Assembly (NCBI GenBank): GCA_049513815.1
Contig: JBEKVR010000150.1
Location: 1-11,870 of the forward strand
DNA: 11,870 nt
Direction of reading: 5' to 3'
Source of the DNA: Roseiarcus sp049513815
GTDB lineage: Bacteria > Pseudomonadota > Alphaproteobacteria > Rhizobiales > Beijerinckiaceae
Shown: positions 1-6,346 of the stretch, piece by piece
How positions within the stretch are numbered: the first letter of the stretch is position 1
Layout of the letters: every line of letters starts with the position of its first letter
Made by a program: the position numbers and the translations under genes
Notes under the pieces: generated by a model
Told to the model about the DNA's origin: nothing
Seen by the model: only the letters and a program-made list of their open reading frames with translations
Database searches by the model: none

Positions 1-21
1 CCGGACCATCCGCGCCTTTCC

Positions 22-213
22 CTAGTGCATGCGCGTCAGCAACACGATGACGATCGCCGCCACTGCGAACAGTTGCAGTCCAACCCGCCAGCGCATCAGC
101 TTTTGCGATCGCTCGCCGGAGCCCGGTCGGGCGAGATTGAGGAAGCCGAACAAAAGCGTAGCGGCGACGGCGATCACGGCGATCGCCACGAGGGCGCTGG
201 CGAGGGTCGGCAT
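22..213 (-). CDS. HIG1-domain small membrane protein (twin transmembrane)
   Basis: This encodes a 63-residue protein with two hydrophobic helices (about residues 3-24 and 44-60) joined by a short basic loop. The loop reads QKLMRWRVGLQ, which fits the QxxxRxRxxxQ signature of the HIG1 (hypoxia-induced gene 1) family. Mitochondrial members (Rcf1, HIGD1A) bind and modulate cytochrome c oxidase. Bacterial members are inner-membrane proteins of less certain role, and a link to terminal oxidases here is inference. I chose the ATG at 213 because GGAG lies five bases upstream and a good promoter sits just before it. An in-frame GTG at 279 would add 22 residues, but it lies upstream of that promoter's -10 and has no Shine-Dalgarno. 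The length matches the short alphaproteobacterial members. The gene is divergent from the stress-protein gene. Confidence 0.8.
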   Translation of the reverse strand: MPTLASALVAIAVIAVAATLLFGFLNLARPGSGERSQKLMRWRVGLQLFAVAAIVIVLLTRMH

Positions 214-235
214 GGCGGCTCCGGTCGAGTCCGCC

Positions 236-264
236 TTTATAGGCTGAGCCGGCGTCGCGGCCAA
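236..264 (-). promoter_or_regulatory. Sigma-70-like promoter of the HIG1 gene
   Basis: On the minus strand TTGGCC (259-264) and TATAAA (236-241) are separated by exactly 17 bases. They match the consensus at 4 of 6 and 5 of 6 positions. A transcript starting near 229 would have a leader of about 15 bases containing the GGAG ribosome site at 219-222. This is one of the better promoter matches in the window, and it is what decides the start codon of the HIG1 gene. Confidence 0.55.
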
Positions 265-344
265 TTCGGACTCGTCCACCGCTCGCTGGCGGGCAGGTCG
301 CCGACTGCACGGCAGGGACGCCGCTTCTCGATCAACTTCCCGCT

Positions 345-358
345 TGCGGCGCGCCGCA
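345..358. repeat. 14-bp perfect palindrome in divergent promoter region
   Basis: TGCGGCGCGCCGCA is a perfect self-complementary sequence lying between the divergent HIG1 and usp genes, about 100 bases upstream of the usp start. It could be a dimeric operator or a chance GC-rich palindrome. Nothing else in the 245-base gap identifies a regulator. A weak promoter-like pair for usp (TTGCGC at 388-393, 17 bases, TTACCT at 411-416) lies downstream of it. Confidence 0.3.
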
Positions 359-458
359 CATTGGCGCGGCCGGACCGCGAACGCCGATTGCGCGGCGCCC
401 GCCCTCCGCCTTACCTTCGTCGATGCAGGCGGGTCCGCATTCGCCGAGGAGGGACCGA

Positions 459-878
459 ATGTACAGCAAGATGCTAATCGCGAACGATGGTTCGCCGGGC
501 GGCGTCAAGGCTTTGGAAGGCGCGCTCGATCTCGCCAAGCGGCTCGGCATCGGCCTGACCATGGTCTGCGTCGAGGATCTGGAGCGCTTTCCCACCATCG
601 TCGACGTCGTCGCCGAGGCGCAGCGAGACCACGCGAGCCCGTTCGAGCCGGTCGTCCAGTCGGCCGAGGCGCTGGCTAAAGCGCAGGGCGTTCCCTTTGA
701 GACGAGCATCCTCGCCGGACACCCCGTGCAGCGGATCGCCGAACTGGTTGAGAGAGGCGGCTTCGACTTGCTCGTCGTCGGCTACTCGGGCCACTCGGCG
801 TTGTACGAGCGGCTGATCGGCTCCACCGCCGATCGCCTGGTTTCGCTGGGGCCCTGCACAGTGATGGTCGTCCGCTGA
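459..878 (+). CDS. UspA-family universal stress protein
   Basis: This encodes a 139-residue single-domain Usp protein. The N-terminus has the first beta strand and the conserved acidic-glycine turn (LIANDGSPGG, residues 6-15). The C-terminal half carries the ATP-binding signature G-2x-G-9x-G-S as G108, G111, G121 and S122, so it looks like the nucleotide-binding UspFG/MJ0577 type and not the non-binding UspA type. Such cytoplasmic proteins help survival under starvation, oxidative or low-oxygen stress, and the partners here are unknown. The start is the ATG at 459, preceded by a strong GAGGAGGG ribosome site at 446-453. An upstream ATG at 423 would add 12 residues and lacks such a site. It converges with the TIGR02302 gene, with only 23 bases between the two stop codons. 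Confidence 0.92.
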   Translation: MYSKMLIANDGSPGGVKALEGALDLAKRLGIGLTMVCVEDLERFPTIVDVVAEAQRDHASPFEPVVQSAEALAKAQGVPFETSILAGHPVQRIAELVERGGFDLLVVGYSGHSALYERLIGSTADRLVSLGPCTVMVVR

Positions 879-901
879 GCGCGCGGTCCGGCGCCTGAGG
901 C

Positions 902-3523
902 TCAGTCGCGGTTCAACAGCCGTTCGAAATAGTCGCGCTCTTCCTCGGGCCGGCTCGGGTCGGCGAGACGGCGGCGCAACTCTTCGAGCACTTGGCGCGC
1001 GCGCTCGGCGACGTCAGCCCCGCCGTGCAATGCGCCCTCGAGCGCGCCGCCGCGATTGCCGGACTCGCGCCCGAGCGGATCGCGTCCCGGTCCGCCGGCG
1101 CCCGGCCGTCGGCTCATCGCCCTGTAACCGCGTCCGCCGCCCTGACCGTTGCCCTGAGCCTGCTGCTGCAGGCCCTGCGCGCCCTGGCGCAGCGCTTCGA
1201 GCGCGCGGCCTTGCGCTTCGACGGCGCGGCCCTTGCCGGTTCGGCCTTGATCGTCGAGCCCGTCGCCGCCGCTCTTGTCGCCCTGGCCTTGGGCCTGGCC
1301 GTCGCCCTGGCCTTGGTCCTGGCCTTCGCCCTTGAGGTCGCGTTCGGCTTCCTTCATGTCGCCTTGCGCCTCGTCGAAGCCCTTCTCGCCCTTCATGCCG
1401 AGCGATTTCAGCCGCTTCTGCAATTCGGCGAGGCGGTCGGCGAGCGCCCGCTGGCGCTCGTCGAGCGACGGCTTGGCCTGGTCGCCCTGGCCCTCGGGCG
1501 CGTCGCGGCCGAGCTGCTCGCGCTGGTCCTGGCGGAACGTGTCGTCGCGCAACGCCTGTTGGTCGCGCAGGAGCTTGCCGAGCTCGTCCATCTGCTTGCG
1601 CATTTCGCGGCTCGCCTGGTCGTCCTGGGCGTCGCCGGCGCCGCGCATGTTCTCGAACATGTTCTGCATTTCGTCGAGCATCGCCTCGGCGTCCTGGCGC
1701 GCGCCGTTGCGCGCCATGTCTTCCATGCGGTCGAGCATCGACTCGAGATCTTGCTGCGGCAGTTGGGCGTCGGCGTCGTTTGGCTGCTGCGGCGCCTGTT
1801 GGGCGAGGTCGCGCATGTAGCGCTCGGCGGCGTCGCGCAGTTCCTGGGTCAACTTGCGCAGCTCCTCGTCGCTCGCCCCGCGTTGCAGCGCTTCGCGCAG
1901 CTTCTGCTCGGCGGCGCGCAAGTCGCGCTGCGCCTGCGAGGCGTCGCCGTCCTCGAGCCTGAGCGCCATCGCCCACAACAGGTCGGCGACGGCGATGAGA
2001 TCGGCGTCGCCATGCGCGTCGGCGAGCTGCGCGCGCGCCTGGCGCAGGCCGAGATAGACGCCGGCCGGCGTCTGGAAGAAGTCGGGCGCGATCGTCAGCG
2101 CGTCGATCGCCTTGGCGACTCGCGGTTGTTCGTGGTCGGGGTCGAGGACCAGCGCGCGTCGCTGCTCGACCAGCGCGCGAGCGAGCGGGTTGTGGAACGT
2201 ACGTTGCGGCAGCGTGAACGTCGTCGGCGCGCCGGCGCCGACCTTTCCGGAAACGCCGGTCGCCTTGAGATTCAGGACGACCTCGGCGCCCGCCCAAGGA
2301 TGCTCGGAAAGGTCGCCCGTCGTGCTCGCTTCGCCGGTTCCGTTGGCCGTGCTGGGTAGGCGCAGCGTCAGCTTCGGCGGCTGAACGAGCGAGCGCGGCG
2401 GCGCGGCGCCGGCGGCCGGATTGGCGAACTCGGCCTCGGCGCCGGCGATTCCGTAGCGGTCGGCGAGCGAATAATGCAGCGTCAGCGAGCCGCTGAGATT
2501 GCCGCGCGGCGGCTCGAGCAGCGTGACGGTCGGCGCGCCGAGCGGGGTCGCCTCGATCTCGTATCGACCGAGCGTGACGCCGTCGCGGCGGAAGACGACC
2601 GCGCCGTCGCCGGCAATCGTCCAGCGCTTCTCGGTCGGCGCGTTCGCGGCGGGGGCGGGGGCCTGGGCCGACGTATCGGCCGGCTTGCCGGCGGCGACCG
2701 GCGCGATGGCGCCCTCGACCCGCGTCTCGAATGCGGCGGCGTCGGCGCGCACCACCAGCGCCGAGCCTTCCGGCGTGACAATCTTCTGCGACGGGTCGCG
2801 GTTGGCGGCGAGGTCGAGCAGGATCGGCGGCTTGTTGGCGTAGGCGGGCGGATCGATCCACGCGTCGAGCCGCGCCGTCGCGGCCGCGGCCGCGCCATCG
2901 CGCCAGTCGAAGGCGGCGGCGATCCGGCCGTAGCGCTCCGGCCCGGCGACGAGCGCGGCGGCGATCGCCGCCAGCAGGACGGCGAATCGCAGCGCGCGCG
3001 GATCGCGCCACGCCATGCCCGGAGCGGGAGCGGCAGGAACGAATCGCTCGACCTGGCGGGCGAGGCGGTCGCGGTGCAACGCCCACAGCGCCGCGGTGGC
3101 GGGATCTTCGCCCGCCATGGCGAGCCGGTCGTCGAGCGAGGCGGCGGGTCGATGCGGCGCGCCGGAATCGCGGTCGAGCCGGTCGAGGGTCTCGGCGCGG
3201 ACGGGCCGGCGCAGACGCGCGAGCGGCGCGAGAACGATGGCGAAAGCGACGGCGAACGCCGCGACCCCGCCGATTCGCGCCACGCGCGGCGCCGCCTGCC
3301 ACAGGCCGAGCCAGGACAAAGCGAGGAACAGCGCGACGAGCGTCGCCGCCCACACCAGCGGCGGCCAGAAGCGCTCGAACACGATCACCGCTTCGGCGCG
3401 GCGCGCCAGCGCCGTCAGCTTCGCGCCGATGCGCGTCGCCCCGTCGCGTCGCGAACTGTCAGCCTGCTTCGCATCCAAAGAGGCGCCTCCGCGCCGGCCG
3501 CCCATCGGTCCAGCGCCGGTCAC
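902..3523 (-). CDS. TIGR02302/DUF4175 family membrane protein
   Basis: This encodes an 873-residue protein of the alphaproteobacterial low-complexity family TIGR02302 (DUF4175), whose function is unknown. Three hydrophobic segments lie at about 53-74, 84-103 and 178-194. They are followed by a beta-rich, probably extracytoplasmic region (220-440), a helical region (445-570), and a Gln/Asp/Met-rich coiled and low-complexity stretch (570-800). The C-terminus is conserved: DPLGR at 815-819, then RARQVLEELRRRL and a final YFERLL. Residues 734-749 are two tandem 8-residue repeats. The GTG at 3523 starts one base after the lysA stop (TAG-G-GTG), which suggests translational coupling. An ATG at 3505 with GGA three bases upstream would give 867 residues and is equally plausible. 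It is the last gene of the lptM-lysA operon. Identification rests on recalled family features. Confidence 0.85.
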   Translation of the reverse strand: MTGAGPMGGRRGGASLDAKQADSSRRDGATRIGAKLTALARRAEAVIVFERFWPPLVWAATLVALFLALSWLGLWQAAPRVARIGGVAAFAVAFAIVLAPLARLRRPVRAETLDRLDRDSGAPHRPAASLDDRLAMAGEDPATAALWALHRDRLARQVERFVPAAPAPGMAWRDPRALRFAVLLAAIAAALVAGPERYGRIAAAFDWRDGAAAAATARLDAWIDPPAYANKPPILLDLAANRDPSQKIVTPEGSALVVRADAAAFETRVEGAIAPVAAGKPADTSAQAPAPAANAPTEKRWTIAGDGAVVFRRDGVTLGRYEIEATPLGAPTVTLLEPPRGNLSGSLTLHYSLADRYGIAGAEAEFANPAAGAAPPRSLVQPPKLTLRLPSTANGTGEASTTGDLSEHPWAGAEVVLNLKATGVSGKVGAGAPTTFTLPQRTFHNPLARALVEQRRALVLDPDHEQPRVAKAIDALTIAPDFFQTPAGVYLGLRQARAQLADAHGDADLIAVADLLWAMALRLEDGDASQAQRDLRAAEQKLREALQRGASDEELRKLTQELRDAAERYMRDLAQQAPQQPNDADAQLPQQDLESMLDRMEDMARNGARQDAEAMLDEMQNMFENMRGAGDAQDDQASREMRKQMDELGKLLRDQQALRDDTFRQDQREQLGRDAPEGQGDQAKPSLDERQRALADRLAELQKRLKSLGMKGEKGFDEAQGDMKEAERDLKGEGQDQGQGDGQAQGQGDKSGGDGLDDQGRTGKGRAVEAQGRALEALRQGAQGLQQQAQGNGQGGGRGYRAMSRRPGAGGPGRDPLGRESGNRGGALEGALHGGADVAERARQVLEELRRRLADPSRPEEERDYFERLLNRD
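1277..1324. repeat. Two tandem 24-bp repeats inside the TIGR02302 gene
   Basis: Copies at 1277-1300 and 1301-1324 are identical except for one base (g at 1293, t at 1317). Read on the coding strand they give GQDQGQGD followed by GQAQGQGD, so the unit keeps frame and could expand or contract by slippage without breaking the protein. The unit lies in the disordered Gly/Gln-rich section of the protein. Confidence 0.85.
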
Positions 3524-3524
3524 C

Positions 3525-4799
3525 CTAGCGTGGCTGCAACCACGGCGGAAGTTTGTCGAGGCCGATCAATTCCGCGTAGCTCGGCCGCGGTCTGACGACG
3601 GCGTATTGGTCGCCCTTGACCAGAACCTCGGGGATCAGCAGGCGAGAATTGTAAGTGCCGGCCTGCACCGCGCCATACGCGCCGGCCGACATCACCGCCA
3701 GCAGATCGCCGGCATTGGGTTCGGCGAGCTCGCGGTCGAGGGCGAGAAAGTCGCCGCTTTCGCATACCGGCCCGACGACGTCGGCGCGCAGGCGCGGCGC
3801 GTTGAGCGCTGGCTCGGCGGCGGGCCAGATCTCGTGATGGGCGTCGTACAGGGTCGGGCGGACGAGGTCGTTCATCGCCGCGTCGACGATGACAAAGTTC
3901 CTGGCGTCGCCGCGCTTGACGTAGAGAACCGTGGTCGCCAGCACGCCGGCGTTGCCGACGATCAGCCGACCCGGCTCGAAATAGAGCTTGCAGTCGAGGT
4001 CGCGGGTGCTGCGCGCGACGATCTTCGCGTAAACTTCAGGCAGCGGCGGCGGATCGTTATCGACGCGATAGGGGATGCCGAGGCCGCCGCCGAGGTCGAC
4101 GTGCTCGATCGCGTGGCCGTCGGCGCGTAGCGTCCGCACGAAATCGGCGAGAAGCGCGAAAGCGTCGTCGAACGGCTGCATGTCGGTGATCTGCGAACCG
4201 ATGTGCATGTCGACGCCGACGACGGCGAGGCCGGGCAGGGCGCGGGCGCGGTCATAGACAATGCGGGCGCGCGAGATCGGCAAGCCGAACTTGTTCTCCG
4301 CCTTGCCGGTCGAGATCTTGGCGTGGGTGCGCGCGTCGATGTCGGGATTGACGCGGATGGAGATGCGCGCCGTCTCGCCGCGCGCGTTGGCGACCTCGGA
4401 CAGCGTCTCCAACTCCGGCTCGGACTCGACATTGAAGCAGAGAATGCCCTCGTGCAGCCCGAGCGCCATCTCTTCGCGCGTCTTGCCGACGCCGGAGAAG
4501 ATGATCTTGTCGCCCGGCACGCCGGCGGCGCGCGCGCGCCGGAGCTCGCCTTCCGAGACCACGTCCATTCCGGCGCCCAGTTGCGCTAAGGTCCTCAGCA
4601 CGGCCTGGTTGGAATTGGCCTTCATCGCGTAGCAGACGAGCGCCGGCCGATCGGCGAAGGCGGCGCGGAAGACCTCGAAATGCCGCTCGATGGTAGAACT
4701 CGAATAGCAATAGAACGGCGTGCCGACCTCGCGGGCAATTTTCGCCAACGGCACATCTTCGGCGTGCAGCGCGCCGTTCCGATAGGCGAAATGATGCAT
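3525..4799 (-). CDS. lysA: Diaminopimelate decarboxylase
   Basis: This encodes a 424-residue fold-type III PLP enzyme. It decarboxylates meso-diaminopimelate to L-lysine, the last step of lysine synthesis, in the cytoplasm. The PLP-binding lysine is K60 in CYAMKAN. Other family motifs are HIGSQI (199-204), the phosphate-binding DLGGGLG (235-241), EPGR (275-278), the active-site CESGD with C346 (346-350), GAYG (373-376) and YNSR (383-386). The length is normal for the family. The ATG start at 4799 lies six bases after the lptM stop and has no strong ribosome site, so translation may be coupled to lptM. The gene downstream begins one base after its stop. The order lptM-lysA-TIGR02302 is familiar in Hyphomicrobiales, where argH usually precedes lptM. 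No argH is present here. Confidence 0.97.
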   Translation of the reverse strand: MHHFAYRNGALHAEDVPLAKIAREVGTPFYCYSSSTIERHFEVFRAAFADRPALVCYAMKANSNQAVLRTLAQLGAGMDVVSEGELRRARAAGVPGDKIIFSGVGKTREEMALGLHEGILCFNVESEPELETLSEVANARGETARISIRVNPDIDARTHAKISTGKAENKFGLPISRARIVYDRARALPGLAVVGVDMHIGSQITDMQPFDDAFALLADFVRTLRADGHAIEHVDLGGGLGIPYRVDNDPPPLPEVYAKIVARSTRDLDCKLYFEPGRLIVGNAGVLATTVLYVKRGDARNFVIVDAAMNDLVRPTLYDAHHEIWPAAEPALNAPRLRADVVGPVCESGDFLALDRELAEPNAGDLLAVMSAGAYGAVQAGTYNSRLLIPEVLVKGDQYAVVRPRPSYAELIGLDKLPPWLQPR

Positions 4800-4805
4800 G
4801 GCGAC

Positions 4806-5042
4806 TTACAGAATCGGATCGAGCACGAACGGCGTCTTGGGCGGCGTGATCGGCTGATGTTTCGGCTTTCCGAGCTGGTCGCTCAGGTCGGAACTCGCCG
4901 TCGGCGCCGGCGTGGCGATCGCGCCATTAGGCGGTTCGAGCGGCCCGCGTCGGCCGCATCCGGCGGCGAGCAACGCCATGCCGAATACGAGCGCCAGTGC
5001 GGCGGCGCGCCTAATGGACGGGGAACGGGCAACAGCGATCAC
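4806..5042 (-). CDS. lptM: LptM-like small lipoprotein
   Basis: This encodes a predicted lipoprotein of 78 residues before processing. A short basic N-terminus (RSPSIRR) and a hydrophobic segment are followed by the lipobox LLAAGC and then GRRGPLEPP, which closely resembles the CGLKGPLYFPP start of mature E. coli LptM (YifL). E. coli LptM is an outer-membrane lipoprotein that helps the LPS translocon LptDE mature. The rest of this protein is a flexible Pro/Ala/Thr tail. I chose the GTG at 5042 because GGAG lies seven bases upstream and the resulting signal peptide has normal length. An ATG at 5111 would add 23 residues, lies upstream of the likely promoter, and would give an unusually long leader. 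It is the first gene of the lptM-lysA-TIGR02302 operon. Confidence 0.8.
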   Translation of the reverse strand: MIAVARSPSIRRAAALALVFGMALLAAGCGRRGPLEPPNGAIATPAPTASSDLSDQLGKPKHQPITPPKTPFVLDPIL

Positions 5043-5067
5043 GGACAGGCTCCGGCGAATGGTCCGC

Positions 5068-5073
5068 ACTATA
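5068..5073 (-). promoter_or_regulatory. Likely -10 element of the lptM-lysA operon
   Basis: TATAGT on the minus strand lies 25 bases upstream of the GTG start of lptM. It would place transcription start near 5061 and the GGAG ribosome site at about 5053-5056. The -35 position 17 bases upstream reads CTCGCA, a poor match (3 of 6). It sits immediately downstream of the hairpin at 5081-5100, consistent with a separate transcription unit from the DUF188 gene. Confidence 0.4.
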
Positions 5074-5080
5074 GCCGAAA

Positions 5081-5100
5081 CCCCCGCGGATGCGAGGGGG
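5081..5100 (-). terminator. Hairpin with short T run after DUF188 gene
   Basis: On the minus strand CCCC and CGC pair with GCG and GGGG around an ATCC loop (one extra C and T unpaired), and the stem is followed by TTT. It lies about 57-76 bases after the stop of the DUF188 gene and just before the lptM -10. That fits a weak intrinsic terminator. The T run is short, so attenuation or no function is also possible. Confidence 0.4.
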
Positions 5101-5156
5101 AAGAGCGCCACGGCGCGACGCCTTCCGCGCGACGACAGCGGCGCGCAGGGCGGCGC

Positions 5157-5660
5157 TCAGCGTTCGCTTCCGCTTGGAGCCTCGTCCGTCGTCGCGCCGG
5201 CGCGTATCAGCCGCGTCACGGCGTTATCGAGGGCGCTGAGGAAATTCGAGCGGTCGCGAGGACCGAAGGCCTTGGGGCCCGAGGTCGCTTGTCCCGTCTC
5301 GCGCAGATGGTCCATCAGGTTGCGCGTCGCCAGCGCCATGCCGATCGAGTCCGCGGAAAAGCGCTTGCCGGTCGGGGCGAGGACGTCGGCGCCGATTTTG
5401 ACGCAACGGCTCGCCAGCGGAATGTCCGCCGTGACGACGATCGCGCCCGGCCCGGCCCGCTCGGCGATCCAGTCGTCCGCCGCGTCCGGCCCGGCCGCGA
5501 CGACGACCCGTTCGATTCCCGGCGCGCGGGGGACAAGGATCGCACTGTTGGCGACGACCGACACCCCGATCCCGTAGCGCGCCGCGACGCGATAGGTCTC
5601 GTCCTTCACCGGACAGGCGTCGGCGTCGATATAGATGCGCAGGCGCGGCGCGGGTTCCAT
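5157..5660 (-). CDS. YaiI/YqxD family protein (DUF188, UPF0178)
   Basis: This encodes a 167-residue protein of the widespread YaiI/YqxD family (COG1671). Its biochemical role is not established, although the acidic motifs resemble PIN/NYN-type nuclease folds. Family motifs are IDADACPVK (11-19), DAADDW (59-64), VVTADIPLA (75-83) and GPKAFGPRDRSNF (128-140). The start is the ATG at 5660, which puts the DADACPV strand near the N-terminus as in other members. There is no Shine-Dalgarno before it. The frame stays open for another 77 codons to 5891, but that stretch is Arg-rich and looks non-coding. A weak promoter-like TTGGAG-17-TGCGAT lies just upstream. It sits alone ahead of lptM on the same strand, probably as its own unit. 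Confidence 0.88.
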   Translation of the reverse strand: MEPAPRLRIYIDADACPVKDETYRVAARYGIGVSVVANSAILVPRAPGIERVVVAAGPDAADDWIAERAGPGAIVVTADIPLASRCVKIGADVLAPTGKRFSADSIGMALATRNLMDHLRETGQATSGPKAFGPRDRSNFLSALDNAVTRLIRAGATTDEAPSGSER

Positions 5661-5944
5661 CGCCGGGGGTGTAATCGCAAACCTCGACGAGGGCGACTCC
5701 AACCCTGTCTCGGCGCCGCCGTCGCGCCGCCGCCCTTCGCCAGCGAAAAGCCGCCGCCGAAATCGGCGCTCCCGTCTAAGCGCTTGTAAGGTCAAGCCGT
5801 CGCGCCGCCGCTTCGCTCGGTCGCAGGCCCAGGGCCCGCGTCGCCATACAATCGCCACGGTCTCGCCCACTGTCATATTGTGTTCTTCCAACGGGTGTCT
5901 CTGACCCGTGGTTCAGGAATTAATCATCGAGGCAATGACGTCAA
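5661..5944. other. Divergent intergenic region without a supported gene
   Basis: These 284 bases separate the DUF188 gene (minus) from the 82-codon gene (plus). Open frames cross them on both strands, but their products are Arg/Pro/Ser-rich and look like GC-rich noise. The 3' part (about 5870-5944) is distinctly AT-richer, like the gene that follows. Visible structure comprises a GCTTG-6-CAAGC inverted repeat (5782-5797) and an ACGGGT-7-ACCCGT inverted repeat (5891-5909). I found no strong promoter for either flanking gene. Confidence 0.6.
5891..5909. repeat. 6-bp inverted repeat upstream of the orphan gene
   Basis: ACGGGT (5891-5896) and ACCCGT (5904-5909) are perfect inverted copies around a seven-base spacer, 36 bases before the ATG at 5945. 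This could be an operator for a dimeric repressor or a leader hairpin. The arms are short, so chance remains possible. Confidence 0.35.
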
Positions 5945-6193
5945 ATGTCCGACAATAACAACGACGGCCCCGACGGACTGGCCGATCCCTTTTATTATGA
6001 CGATTCCATCTCTCAGCGGGCCATGGCGTTTTACTACGTGGCTAAACTGTCAGACACGGTCAAAGACAAGGCGACAAAAGAGTTGTGCTTGACGATGCTG
6101 CGAAAACTGAACAGCAGCATCAAAGCGCCGTCCACCGCGGAGCTGCACGCGATCGACGGCGGCGCCCAATTGACGAGCCCGCATAACCCATAG
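5945..6193 (+). CDS. Hypothetical protein, 82 residues, low GC
   Basis: I do not recognise this protein. It has an acidic, Asn/Asp-rich N-terminus (residues 1-20), a central region likely to be helical (about 22-60, including RAMAFYYVAKL and KELCLTMLRKL), and a polar tail. It has no signal peptide, membrane helix or metal motif, and only one cysteine. The ATG at 5945 is the first possible start because an in-frame TGA lies at 5936-5938. A GAGG at 5929-5932 is 12 bases upstream, rather far. Its GC content is about 55% (138 of 249 by hand count), clearly below its neighbours, and it uses AAA, TTT and TTA-type codons rarely seen in them. That suggests recent acquisition or weak codon selection. 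It ends about 45 bases before the SRP RNA. Confidence 0.6.
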   Translation: MSDNNNDGPDGLADPFYYDDSISQRAMAFYYVAKLSDTVKDKATKELCLTMLRKLNSSIKAPSTAELHAIDGGAQLTSPHNP

Positions 6194-6205
6194 GCCGACT
6201 CGCCC

Positions 6206-6234
6206 TTGCGCCGATCTTCGCCATGGGCCAAATA
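6206..6234 (+). promoter_or_regulatory. Possible promoter of the SRP RNA
   Basis: TTGCGC (6206-6211) and CAAATA (6229-6234) are 17 bases apart and would start transcription near 6240, the expected 5' end of the SRP RNA. Both hexamers are weak matches (3 of 6 and 2 of 6), so position is the main support. Confidence 0.3.
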
Positions 6235-6239
6235 GGGCG

Positions 6240-6336
6240 CGGGAGGTTGGCGAAGGACGTACCGCTCGCCAACCGGGTCAGGTCCGGAAGGAAGCAGCCC
6301 CAACGAGCCAGGGCGGGTCTTTGTCCAACCTCCTAC
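6240..6336 (+). ncRNA. ffs: Signal recognition particle RNA (4.5S, bacterial small type)
   Basis: The SRP RNA pairs with Ffh to target nascent membrane proteins to the SecYEG translocon. The near-invariant apical domain lies at 6276-6299: GGTCAGGTCC, the GGAA tetraloop (6286-6289), then GGAAGCAGCC. The closing helix is GGAGGTTGG (6242-6250) with CCAACCTCC (6325-6333), nine perfect pairs. An inner helix pairs GCTCG (6264-6268) with CGAGC (6304-6308). The exact ends are estimates within a few bases. Its position just before dnaX is common in Hyphomicrobiales. Open frames across it are not genes. An alternative 5' hairpin is described under findings. Confidence 0.95.
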
Positions 6337-6346
6337 TTTCGCTTAA

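Noticed and set aside
328..336. Half of an FNR/FixK-like site (GATCAA) upstream of usp
   Set aside because: The opposite half-site expected four bases away is CGCTT in place of TTGAT, so the dyad is absent.
875..905. Possible terminator hairpin (CTGAG with CTCAG) between the usp and TIGR02302 stops
   Set aside because: Only five outer pairs with a poorly paired interior and no T run, so it is not supportable beyond its position.
992..2359. 455-codon open frame on the plus strand opposite the TIGR02302 gene
   Set aside because: It is the antisense of a GC-rich gene with strong third-position bias. The product is an Ala/Leu/Arg/Val-rich string without a recognisable domain, while the minus strand shows clear family features.
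4680..5789. 369-codon plus-strand frame across lptM and DUF188, ending in a Pro/Lys-rich tail
   Set aside because: It is antisense to three minus-strand features, and its composition is Arg/Gly-rich without motifs. The tail resembles noise in the GC-rich intergenic region.
5782..5797. GCTTG-6-CAAGC inverted repeat overlapping a TTGACC on the minus strand, resembling a MerR-type promoter
   Set aside because: No -10 element lies 17-20 bases downstream of TTGACC, and no MerR-type regulator gene is nearby.
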